Shown in pieces: positions 8,462 to 16,132 of a stretch of 64,000 nt of DNA. Position numbers and translations under genes: made by a program. The notes beneath the pieces are model-generated. The model was given only the letters and a program-made list of their open reading frames with translations. It was not told where the DNA came from and searched no databases. Within the stretch, counting starts at the first letter, position 1; each line of letters starts with the position of its first letter. Source of the stretch: Myxococcota bacterium (lineage in GTDB: Bacteria > Myxococcota_A > UBA9160 > UBA6930); the NCBI GenBank assembly GCA_028285625.1, contig JANQOX010000025.1:332461-396460 (forward strand), given 5' to 3'.

Positions 8462-9745
8462 ATGAGCGACCCCCTTTCGAAGCGCGAGCGGGCCTCCGAG
8501 CCCACGCCGCTGCCGGTCGATACCAGCGATGTCGTCGTCTCGATCGACGTCGCCCTCGAGGAGATCCGCGCCGGGCGCATGGTCATCCTCGTCGACGACG
8601 AAGACCGCGAGAACGAGGGCGATCTGTGCATGGCGGCCGAGCACGCCACACCCGAGGCCATCAACTTCATGGCCCGCTTCGGGCGCGGCCTGATCTGCCT
8701 GCCCATGGTCGAGGAGCAGCTCGAGAAGCTGAATCTCGGCATGATGGTCCCGGATGCCGAGAACTCGTCGGGCTTCGGCACGGCGTTCACCGTTTCGATC
8801 GAAGCGCGCGAGGGCGTGAGTACCGGCATCTCGGCGTTCGATCGAAGCCACACGATCCAGGCGGCGATTGCCGACGATGCGCGTCCCCGCGACATCGTGC
8901 GGCCGGGCCATGTGTTTCCGCTGCGCGCCCGTGAGGGCGGAGTGCTGCGGCGCGCCGGTCAGACCGAGGGGTCCGTCGATCTCGCGAGGCTCGCGGGCCT
9001 GAAGCCCGCCGGCGTGATCTGCGAGATCATGAACGACGACGGCACCATGGCCCGCATGCCCGATCTCGTGAAGTTCGCCCGGGAACACGACGTGAAGATC
9101 GTGACCGTGGCCGATCTGATCGAGCATCGGCTTCGGCACGAGCGGCTGGTGCGTCCGGCCGGGGAAGCCGTGGTCCCGACCGTCCATGGCGGTGAGTTCC
9201 GGGCCATCGTGTACGAGAACGACATCGACCACGTGGACCACGTGGCCCTGGTCAAGGGCGAGATCGACGCCGACGAGCCCATGCTCGTGCGTGTGCACAG
9301 CGAGTGCCTGACCGGCGATGCCTTCGGCTCGTTGCGCTGCGACTGCGGCGAGCAGCTGGCCACGGCCATGAAGATGATCGAGGACGAGGGCCGCGGGATC
9401 ATCCTCTACATGCGCCAGGAGGGCCGAGGCATCGGCCTGGCCAACAAGATCCGCGCGTACGGGCTGCAGGACAGCGAGGGCCTGGACACGGTGCAGGCCA
9501 ACGAGAAGCTGGGATTCGCCGCCGACCTTCGCGACTACGGCGTGGGCTGCCAGATCCTCTACGACCTCGGCGTGCGCAAGCTGCGCATCATCACGAACAA
9601 CCCCGCCAAGCGCGTCGCGATCGAGGGCTACGGCCTGAAGATCCACGAGCGCGTACCCCTCGAGATCCAGCCGAACGAGAAGAACTTCGAGTATCTCCGT
9701 ACGAAGAAGGAGAAGCTCGGTCATGTCCTCCATCTGATGAGCTAG
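8462..9745 (+). CDS. ribBA: Bifunctional 3,4-dihydroxy-2-butanone-4-phosphate synthase / GTP cyclohydrolase II
   Basis: Supplies both precursors of riboflavin: the N-terminal RibB half makes dihydroxybutanone phosphate from ribulose 5-phosphate, and the C-terminal RibA half opens GTP. Seen: RibB acidic motif VDDEDRENEGDL near residue 45 and HVFPLRAREGGV; RibA zinc-binding HSECLTGDAFGSLRCDCG (three Cys) near residue 280 and RQEGRGIGLANKIRAY. Both active sites look intact. Length 427 aa is slightly long because of an extra 20-residue N-terminus. The other rib genes are not in the window, so riboflavin genes are dispersed here. Confidence 0.95.
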   Translation: MSDPLSKRERASEPTPLPVDTSDVVVSIDVALEEIRAGRMVILVDDEDRENEGDLCMAAEHATPEAINFMARFGRGLICLPMVEEQLEKLNLGMMVPDAENSSGFGTAFTVSIEAREGVSTGISAFDRSHTIQAAIADDARPRDIVRPGHVFPLRAREGGVLRRAGQTEGSVDLARLAGLKPAGVICEIMNDDGTMARMPDLVKFAREHDVKIVTVADLIEHRLRHERLVRPAGEAVVPTVHGGEFRAIVYENDIDHVDHVALVKGEIDADEPMLVRVHSECLTGDAFGSLRCDCGEQLATAMKMIEDEGRGIILYMRQEGRGIGLANKIRAYGLQDSEGLDTVQANEKLGFAADLRDYGVGCQILYDLGVRKLRIITNNPAKRVAIEGYGLKIHERVPLEIQPNEKNFEYLRTKKEKLGHVLHLMS

Positions 9746-9771
9746 GGCCAAGGCCCCTACCAGGAGTCCGA

Positions 9772-10767
9772 ATGTTCGAGTCCGTCGACGACGTCATCAG
9801 CCAGCTTCAGGCGCAGGGCTACATCTGCGACAAGAACATCGCGACGGTGGTGTTCCTGGCCGCACAGCTCGAGAAGCCCGTCCTCGTGGAGGGGCCCGCC
9901 GGCGTCGGCAAGACCGAGCTGGCCAAGGTGGTCGCCCTGGCCACGGGCCGCGACCTGATTCGGCTGCAGTGCTACGAGGGCCTGGACGAGGCGAAGGCGC
10001 TCTACGAGTGGGAGTACTCGAAGCAGCTGCTCTACACGCAGATCCTGAAGGAGAAGTTCTCGGAGGCCATGGCGGGGGCGACCACGCTGGCCGAGGCCGC
10101 CGAACGCGTGGGCCGCGAGGACAGCGTCTTCTTCTCCGACCGCTTCATCGTCCCGCGGCCGCTGCTGCGCGCGATCAGCGCCGAGCAGCCCACGCTGCTG
10201 CTGATCGACGAGGTCGACAAGAGTGATCCGGAGTTCGAGGCCTTCCTGCTGGAGGTGCTGTCCGACTTCCAGGTGACCGTGCCCGAGGTCGGAACGCTCG
10301 AGGCCAAGCAGAAGCCGATCGTGTTCCTCACCTCGAACGACGCGCGCGAGATGAGCGACGCGCTGAAGCGCCGCTGCCTGCACCTGTTCATCGACTTCCC
10401 CAACGAGGAGCTCGAGGTGCGCATCCTCGACTCGAAGGTGCCCGGCATCGAGCAGCGCCTCGCCGAAGAGCTGGTGGGCGTGATGCAGCGCCTGCGGAAG
10501 CTCGACCTCAAGAAGACGCCGTCGATCAGCGAGACCCTCGACTGGGCGCGCGCGCTGCTCGCGCTCAACGCCAACGAACTCGACGAGGGCATGGTGGGCG
10601 AGACGCTCAACGTGATCCTCAAGTACGAAGGCGACATCAAGAAGGCCCAGAGCGAACTCGGCCGCCTGATCACGCGCAAGACCGAGGAAAAGGAGGCGGG
10701 CGGCGAGGCCAAGCCCGCGGGTGACAAGCCGGCCGGTGACGCCCCCAAGAAGGGCGTGCTGCACTAG
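9772..10767 (+). CDS. MoxR-family AAA+ ATPase
   Basis: A 331-aa AAA+ ATPase of the MoxR group, chaperone-like enzymes that work with von Willebrand A (VWA) proteins to insert cofactors or remodel complexes. Seen: Walker A GPAGVGKTE at residues 41-49, Walker B TLLLIDEVDK, sensor 1 FLTSND, and a charged alanine/lysine-rich tail. CAGGAG precedes the ATG. The VWA gene follows after three bases, the classic MoxR/CoxE-like pairing (as CoxD/CoxE in CO dehydrogenase maturation). No CO dehydrogenase or similar client is nearby, so the target is unknown. Confidence 0.88.
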   Translation: MFESVDDVISQLQAQGYICDKNIATVVFLAAQLEKPVLVEGPAGVGKTELAKVVALATGRDLIRLQCYEGLDEAKALYEWEYSKQLLYTQILKEKFSEAMAGATTLAEAAERVGREDSVFFSDRFIVPRPLLRAISAEQPTLLLIDEVDKSDPEFEAFLLEVLSDFQVTVPEVGTLEAKQKPIVFLTSNDAREMSDALKRRCLHLFIDFPNEELEVRILDSKVPGIEQRLAEELVGVMQRLRKLDLKKTPSISETLDWARALLALNANELDEGMVGETLNVILKYEGDIKKAQSELGRLITRKTEEKEAGGEAKPAGDKPAGDAPKKGVLH

Positions 10768-10770
10768 CCC

Positions 10771-12201
10771 GTGCAGAAGAAGATCATCGACTTCACGAAC
10801 CTGCTCCGGAAGAGCGGGCTGCGGGTGTCGGTGGCCGAGGCCATCGATGCATTCCAGGCACTCGACGAGCTGTCCATCGGCGACAAAGAGGTCTTCCAGG
10901 ACGCCCTGCGCGCCACGATGATCAAGCGCGCCGAGGACATCCCGACCTTCGACCAGCTCTTCGACCTCTACTGGTCCGCCTTCTACGACAGCCTGCGCGA
11001 GTCGTTCGAGCAGGCCGCAGCAGAGGCGGGGCAGGGCGACGGCGAAGGCGAGATCGACCTCGACCAGCTGATGCAGGCCATCCAGCAGGGGCTCGAGGGC
11101 ATGGAGGGCAACCTCGATCTCTCCGAGCTCGCGAAGGCGCTGCTCACCCAGGACCTCGATCAGCTGGAGCAGATGATCCGGCAGGCCGCAGAGGGTGCGG
11201 GAACCGAGCGCATCGAGAACATGCTCCAGCTCGGGTTCTTCACCCGCCGCACCATGGAGCAGCTGGACGCCGAGGGCGCGGGACAGGAGCTTCGGGACCT
11301 CGCGCAGCAGCTGCGCGAGTCGGGCATGGACGACGCGCAGGTCGATGCGCTGCTCGACATGATCGACAAGTTCCTCGAGGCGCTGCGCAAGAGCGTTCGG
11401 AACTACACCGAGCGCGAGCTGCAGCAGCAGAACTTCGACTACATGGAGAAGTTCCGCCGCGAGAGCCTGCTCGAGAAGAGCTTCTACAACCTCACCGAGG
11501 ACGAGATCGCGCGCATGCGCGAGGTCGTGGCGCGGCTGGCCCAGCGCATCAAGAACGTGCTCTCGATCCGCCGGCGGAGGCTCAAGCGCGGAAAGCTCGA
11601 CCTGCACACGATGCTGCGGCGCAACATGGCCCATGGCGGCGTGCCCTTCGAGCGCGTCTTCAAGGAGCGCCGCAAGGACCGCCCGAAGCTGGTGATCCTG
11701 TGCGACGTCTCCTCCTCGGTGGCGAACGTCTCCCGGTTCATGCTGCAGTTCGTCTACAGCCTGCAGGAGTGCTTCACCAAGATCCGGACGTTCGTGTTCG
11801 TCTCGGAGCTCGGCGAGGTGACCCAGGTGTTCCGCGACGAGGACATCAACCAGGGCATCGAGAAGGCGCTCGACGGCGGTGACGTGATCAACGTCTACAC
11901 GCGATCGAACTTCGGGTACGCCTTCCACCACTTCTGGAAGAACTACCTGTCGGCGATCGACAACAAGACGACGGTGCTGATCCTCGGCGACGCCCGGAAC
12001 AACTACAACGACGCGCGCGCCTGGTGCCTGCGAGACATCCACAACAAGGCCAAGAACGTGGTCTGGCTGAATCCCGAGTCGCCTTCGGCCTGGGGCTTCG
12101 GCGACAGCGTGATGGACAAGTATCTGAGCCACGTCGACGTCGCGGAGGAGTGCCGGAACCTCCGCCAGCTGAACAAGGTCGTGGACCGCCTGATTCTGTA
12201 G
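10771..12201 (+). CDS. VWA-domain (CoxE-like) partner of the MoxR ATPase
   Basis: A 476-aa protein with a helical, Gln/Glu-rich N-terminal half (about residues 1-290) and a C-terminal VWA domain with the metal-ion-dependent adhesion motif in LVILCDVSSSVANVSRF (DxSxS). CoxE-like proteins act with MoxR ATPases as substrate adaptors. The GTG start is three bases after the moxR stop, so they are one operon. It probably acts in the cytoplasm, since no signal peptide or transmembrane segment is seen. Two stem-loops downstream end the unit. Confidence 0.85.
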   Translation: MQKKIIDFTNLLRKSGLRVSVAEAIDAFQALDELSIGDKEVFQDALRATMIKRAEDIPTFDQLFDLYWSAFYDSLRESFEQAAAEAGQGDGEGEIDLDQLMQAIQQGLEGMEGNLDLSELAKALLTQDLDQLEQMIRQAAEGAGTERIENMLQLGFFTRRTMEQLDAEGAGQELRDLAQQLRESGMDDAQVDALLDMIDKFLEALRKSVRNYTERELQQQNFDYMEKFRRESLLEKSFYNLTEDEIARMREVVARLAQRIKNVLSIRRRRLKRGKLDLHTMLRRNMAHGGVPFERVFKERRKDRPKLVILCDVSSSVANVSRFMLQFVYSLQECFTKIRTFVFVSELGEVTQVFRDEDINQGIEKALDGGDVINVYTRSNFGYAFHHFWKNYLSAIDNKTTVLILGDARNNYNDARAWCLRDIHNKAKNVVWLNPESPSAWGFGDSVMDKYLSHVDVAEECRNLRQLNKVVDRLIL

Positions 12202-12203
12202 TC

Positions 12204-12226
12204 CGGCCGGCTCCTGGAGCCGGCCG
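12204..12226 (+). terminator. GC-rich palindrome after the MoxR/VWA operon
   Basis: CGGCCGGCTCC and GGAGCCGGCCG flank a single T, three bases after the VWA stop codon. No T-run follows. Probably a terminator or 3'-end hairpin. Confidence 0.5.
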
Positions 12227-12363
12227 CACCCGGTAGGGCGCGGTCCAATGCTCTTCGGCCGGGGTGGGTGCGGGTCTCACGCGCGACCTCCCAGGTAGCG
12301 ACGCCCCGTTTCCACCGAAGGCCCGCATCGTGGCTCCCGGCCCTTCGGGCCGGTACCAAAGCA

Positions 12364-12397
12364 AACGCCCCGCCAGACTTGCGTCTGGCGGGGCGTT
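12364..12397. terminator. Strong bidirectional terminator hairpin
   Basis: 15-bp perfect stem: AACGCCCCGCCAGAC, loop TTGC, GTCTGGCGGGGCGTT, with A residues before and T residues after. It lies 160 bp past the VWA gene and insulates it from miaB. Confidence 0.7.
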
Positions 12398-12410
12398 CTA
12401 CAGGGCGGAG

Positions 12411-12479
12411 GGCGGTGGATAGATGATGGGGGGTGAGAGGTTGGACATTTCCGGTGAAGAAAATGTCTTATCCACCGCC
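12411..12479. promoter_or_regulatory. Nested inverted repeats with DnaA-box-like cores
   Basis: GGCGGTGGATA (12411-12421) and its exact complement TATCCACCGCC (12469-12479) face each other. The right copy includes TTATCCACC, one base from the DnaA box TTATCCACA; the left reads CTATCCACC on the other strand. Between them is a second dyad, GACATTT (12444-12450) and AAATGTC (12461-12467), in a locally AT-rich stretch. A control site for miaB or a protein-binding locus is plausible; a replication origin is not supported by the neighbours. Confidence 0.4.
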
Positions 12480-12694
12480 GCTCCATAACCTGGGTGATTC
12501 GAACGGCGAACCGCAGTATGCGGCGATCGGGTGCCCGATGTCAAACACGATTTGCATGTTGGGGCGGAACCCACCCCCGTCGAAAACCCCACAGGAAACC
12601 AGGGGTTGCCCCGTCGGGTGCCGATCGCGCCCGAAAAAAGTCCCAGTTCCGGGGGCTTCTGGACGAGGGGGCGGGGTCGGGTAGCCTGCGCCCC

Positions 12695-14131
12695 ATGGCC
12701 CTGCGCTTCCACGTCCACACCTACGGCTGTCAGATGAACGTCCACGACAGCCAGAAGGTGGCGAACCTGCTCCATCACGAGGGGATGGAGCAGGCCGACG
12801 ACGCGGGCGATGCCGACCTGCTGGTCATCAACACCTGCTCGATCCGCGAGAAGGCCGAGCACCGCCTCTACAGCGATCTCGGAAGGCTCCGGGAGTGGAA
12901 ACGCGAGCGCCCCGGGCGGGTACTGGGGGTGGGCGGCTGTGTGGCCCAGCAGGAGGGCGATGCGGTGCTGCGCCGCTTCCCCCACCTCGACTTCGTATTC
13001 GGCACGCACAACCTGCGCCTGGTGCCGGCCCTGGTGGCGGCGGCTCGCGACGGAACGCGCGCCACCCGGGTGGACGAGACCCGCTCCTTGGACCGGTTCG
13101 ACCTGCCCGAGCGCCACCCGGGCTTCGAGAGCGGCTCGCCCGGTCGCGCCTTCGTCACGGTGATGGAGGGCTGCGACATGTTCTGCAGCTTCTGCATCGT
13201 GCCCCGCACCCGTGGCCGTGAGATCAGCCGGCCGGCAAACGGGATCCTCGACGAGGCGCGCGCGCTGGCCGACGCGGGGGTCGTCGAGCTCACGCTGCTC
13301 GGCCAGACGGTGAACGCCTACGGGCGGCACGACGTGCGCCGAGGGCGCACCGAAACGGTCGGGACGCTGGCCTTCGCCGAGCTGCTGACCGCGCTCGACG
13401 CGATCCCCGGGGTCTCGCGGCTGCGGTACACGAGCCCCCACCCGATCTTCTTCGACGAAGCGCTGATCCGCGCCCACGCCGAACTCGAGCGTCTCTGTCC
13501 GCACGTCCACCTGCCTCTCCAAAGCGGTTCGGACCGGGTGCTGGAACGGATGCGGCGCCGCTACACCGCGGACGACTTCCGTCGCCTGGCGGATCGCCTG
13601 CACGCGGCGCGGCCCGACCTGGTGCTCACGAGTGACCTGATCGTGGGGTTCCCGGGCGAGACGGAGGCCGATTTCGAGCACACGCTCGCCGTGGTCCGCG
13701 ACGTCGATCTGGTCGATGCCTACACGTTCAAGTACTCGCCGCGGCCGGGCACCGCAGCCGAGGACCTGCCCGATTCGGTGGCGCCGGAAGTGGCGCAGGA
13801 GAGGCTCGAGCGGCTCCAGTCCCAGGTTCGGGACCAGACCCTGGCCTACCACCGCGGCCGAGTCGGGGGGACGACCGAAGTGCTGCTGCTGGGCGCGAGC
13901 CGCCGCGACACCGGGGCGCTCTCGGGCCGAGACCCCCAGCACCGGGTCGTGAACCTCGCAGCGCCCCCTTCGGGCGATGCCGCCCCGGGGACGCTCCTGC
14001 CCGTCGAGATCGTGGACGCCACGCCCCACTCGCTGATCGGGCTCGCCCGGCCGTCCGCCGGTCCTGAGGATTCCCTCAGGGACGGGCTGCGGCTCGCCGA
14101 TGAGCCCAGGCGAATGCCCGCCGTGGCCTGA
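12695..14131 (+). CDS. miaB: tRNA-2-methylthio-N6-dimethylallyladenosine synthase MiaB
   Basis: Radical-SAM methylthiotransferase acting on A37 of tRNAs that read UNN codons. Domain order seen: N-terminal UPF0004 domain with cluster cysteines (TYGCQMN, NTCSIREKAEH, VGGCVAQQ), radical SAM motif CDMFCSFCIVPRTRGRE (CxxxCxxC) near residue 160, and a C-terminal TRAM-like region. Length 478 aa fits. RimO is the close paralogue, but TYGCQMN and the CSIREKAEH stretch are MiaB-like. The frame is open 200 bp further upstream; the ATG at 12695 starts the conserved domain. Confidence 0.92.
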   Translation: MALRFHVHTYGCQMNVHDSQKVANLLHHEGMEQADDAGDADLLVINTCSIREKAEHRLYSDLGRLREWKRERPGRVLGVGGCVAQQEGDAVLRRFPHLDFVFGTHNLRLVPALVAAARDGTRATRVDETRSLDRFDLPERHPGFESGSPGRAFVTVMEGCDMFCSFCIVPRTRGREISRPANGILDEARALADAGVVELTLLGQTVNAYGRHDVRRGRTETVGTLAFAELLTALDAIPGVSRLRYTSPHPIFFDEALIRAHAELERLCPHVHLPLQSGSDRVLERMRRRYTADDFRRLADRLHAARPDLVLTSDLIVGFPGETEADFEHTLAVVRDVDLVDAYTFKYSPRPGTAAEDLPDSVAPEVAQERLERLQSQVRDQTLAYHRGRVGGTTEVLLLGASRRDTGALSGRDPQHRVVNLAAPPSGDAAPGTLLPVEIVDATPHSLIGLARPSAGPEDSLRDGLRLADEPRRMPAVA

Positions 14132-14140
14132 TCGCGGAAG

Positions 14141-14183
14141 GGCCGGGACCGGCACGCCTGCAGGCGTGGCCTCCGCCCCGGCC
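14141..14183 (+). terminator. Two-level stem-loop after miaB
   Basis: Outer arms GGCCGGG and CCCGGCC enclose the perfect palindrome CACGCCTGCAGGCGTG (14153-14168). It sits ten bases past the miaB stop, with no T-run. Confidence 0.4.
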
Positions 14184-14200
14184 GGACCCCGAGCGGCGCC

Positions 14201-16066
14201 GTGGCGTTCGGAGGTCCCTTGCACGGCACCCGCGTCCTCGTCGTCGACGACCAGGTCTATTTCCGGGTGTTCCTCGAGGAGGCTCTCGGGGCGGAGGACT
14301 ACGAGGTCGAGACCGTCGGCAGCGGCGAAGAAGCGCTGGCCCGCCTGGGCGAACGTGACTTCGACCTGGTGCTGACCGACCTCGTGATGCCCGGCATGGA
14401 CGGCCACGAACTGGTCCAGCGCGTGCGCGAGCAGTGCCCGGGCACCGACGTCGTCGTGGTGACGTCGGTGGGCTCGGTCGACTCCGCGGTCGAGGCGATG
14501 CGCGGCGGGGCGACCGACTACCTGGTCAAGCCGGTCGACCGGGCCGCGCTGATCCGCGCCATGGACGCCATCGTCGAGCGCCGCATGATGCGCGACGAGC
14601 ATGAGCGGCTGATGGCCGAGAACCTCGAGTTCATGGGCGCTTTCACGCTGTACGAACGAGCCCTGGGGCTCTTCGCCAATCTCTCGCCGGAGTCGCTGGC
14701 CGATCGAATCGTCGAGGTGCTCTGTCTCGAGGCCAACGCCCACGGCGGCGTGCTGTGGCTGGACTCGGTCGAGCAGCCCGGCCGACTGCGCCTGGCGGGC
14801 GTTCGCGGGCTGGTCCGGGTCGAGAACGAGGCCGAGGAGATCGACCTGCAGGCCCTTCCGGAGCATCTGCTGCGCCTGGGAGACGAGGGCGCTCGCAGCT
14901 TCTTGCAGACCCCGCCCGAGGCCGGCGACGATGCCCGTGCCGCGCTCTACGTGCCGCTGCGCCACGCCGGGCGCGTACTCGGCGTGGTACGCCTCACCGA
15001 CCGGCTGGATGGCCGGGAGTTCAGTGCGGCCGACCGCGACCTGGCCGACCGCTTCTTGCCGTATGGCGGCCAGGCCGTCGCCAACGCCATGCGTGTGCGC
15101 GCTCTCGAGCGCCGCTCGTTTCGCGAGCCCACGACCGGGGCCTACAACCAGGCCTACTTCGAAGACGTCACACGCAACGAGATCCGCAAGGCCAGCCGCT
15201 TTGGCCGCCCGTTCTCGTTGCTGCGGGTCGTGCTCGACCAGGCGCCCACGCTTCGCGCAAGGCTGGCAGCGGGGGAGTATGCGATCTGGCAGAAGCGCGT
15301 GGCCGAGCACGTGAGCCGCGCGGCTCGGGGCACGGACCTGGTGGCCTTCGAGGGCGACGGGCAGTTCTGCCTGCTGCTGCCCGAGACCGAGCCGCTGGGC
15401 GCGACGGTGCTGAAGCGCCGGATTCGCAGCGCCCTCGAGCGTTGCGCCGAGCTTCGCGAGTTGGCGGCCGAGGACCGGCCGACGCCGTTCCTGGCCACGG
15501 CCAGCTTCCCCGGCGACGGCGTCGAGGTCGCCGCGCTCGACGAGGCGCTCACTCAGCGCATCGAAGAGGACCGCCAGAGTCTCGTTCGCGGTCTCGATCT
15601 CGAGGCGTCGCCGTTCCGAGGGCTGGTGGATGCCCTGCTGGCCGAGGCCAAGCCGGGTCGCGTCGAGACCACCGAGCAGGTCGGCAAGCTGCTGGTGGCC
15701 GAGGTGGCGCGGCGCCCGCACGAGCGAGGCATGTTGTTCGTCGCGCCCGGGCCCGAGGCAGAGCCCGGGCTCCGCGAGGCCTTGGAGCGTCTTCGGGGTG
15801 CCGACACCCGGACCGACGTGGTGATGCTCGCCAACGGCATCGACGACACGGCGCCTGGATTGCCCGTCACCTGGGTGTCGCCGCTGCGCTCGGGGACCGA
15901 GGCGCCCTTCGTGGTCTACTACGGCGAGGGACCTCCGTACGCACTGGTGCGCGATGCCGCGGCCGATGGGGGCGAGACGGCCTTCTTCCACACCGACGAC
16001 CCGGTGCTGGTCGAGCAACTCGCCTTCCAGTTGGGGCGCGACCTGGGGATCCCGATCGGTGATTGA
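14201..16066 (+). CDS. Response regulator: REC-GAF-degenerate GGDEF, with extra C-terminal domain
   Basis: Cytoplasmic signalling protein of 621 aa. The receiver domain (residues 10-130) is complete: D16/D17, phospho-acceptor D60 in LTDLVMPG, T88 and K110 in YLVKPVD. A GAF-like domain follows (about 135-300). Then REPTTGAYNQAYFEDV starts a diguanylate-cyclase-like domain, but the signature position reads EGDGQF instead of GGDEF, so cyclase activity is unlikely. The last 150 residues are a separate alpha/beta domain I do not recognise. The GTG at 14201 is one start; a TTG at 14219, four bases after GGAGG, is an alternative. It leads a signalling cluster with the next two genes. Confidence 0.75.
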   Translation: MAFGGPLHGTRVLVVDDQVYFRVFLEEALGAEDYEVETVGSGEEALARLGERDFDLVLTDLVMPGMDGHELVQRVREQCPGTDVVVVTSVGSVDSAVEAMRGGATDYLVKPVDRAALIRAMDAIVERRMMRDEHERLMAENLEFMGAFTLYERALGLFANLSPESLADRIVEVLCLEANAHGGVLWLDSVEQPGRLRLAGVRGLVRVENEAEEIDLQALPEHLLRLGDEGARSFLQTPPEAGDDARAALYVPLRHAGRVLGVVRLTDRLDGREFSAADRDLADRFLPYGGQAVANAMRVRALERRSFREPTTGAYNQAYFEDVTRNEIRKASRFGRPFSLLRVVLDQAPTLRARLAAGEYAIWQKRVAEHVSRAARGTDLVAFEGDGQFCLLLPETEPLGATVLKRRIRSALERCAELRELAAEDRPTPFLATASFPGDGVEVAALDEALTQRIEEDRQSLVRGLDLEASPFRGLVDALLAEAKPGRVETTEQVGKLLVAEVARRPHERGMLFVAPGPEAEPGLREALERLRGADTRTDVVMLANGIDDTAPGLPVTWVSPLRSGTEAPFVVYYGEGPPYALVRDAAADGGETAFFHTDDPVLVEQLAFQLGRDLGIPIGD

Positions 16067-16132
16067 CGCGAACCGCGATTCCCGACCGGTGTCCGCGGCG
16101 AACCGGACCTCGTCGAGCCACGGGTGGTCGTC

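Larger units (their letters stand above)
12202..12694. other. 493-bp intergenic region before miaB
   Basis: Contains a GC-rich palindrome, a strong bidirectional terminator, and a pair of inverted 11-bp repeats around a smaller dyad. The last 200 bp before miaB has no supported gene; the reading frame open through it has no start with a ribosome site and does not resemble MiaB. Confidence 0.5.

Noticed and set aside
12411..12479. Chromosomal replication origin
   Set aside because: Only two imperfect DnaA-like boxes, and no dnaA, dnaN, parAB or gidA neighbours.
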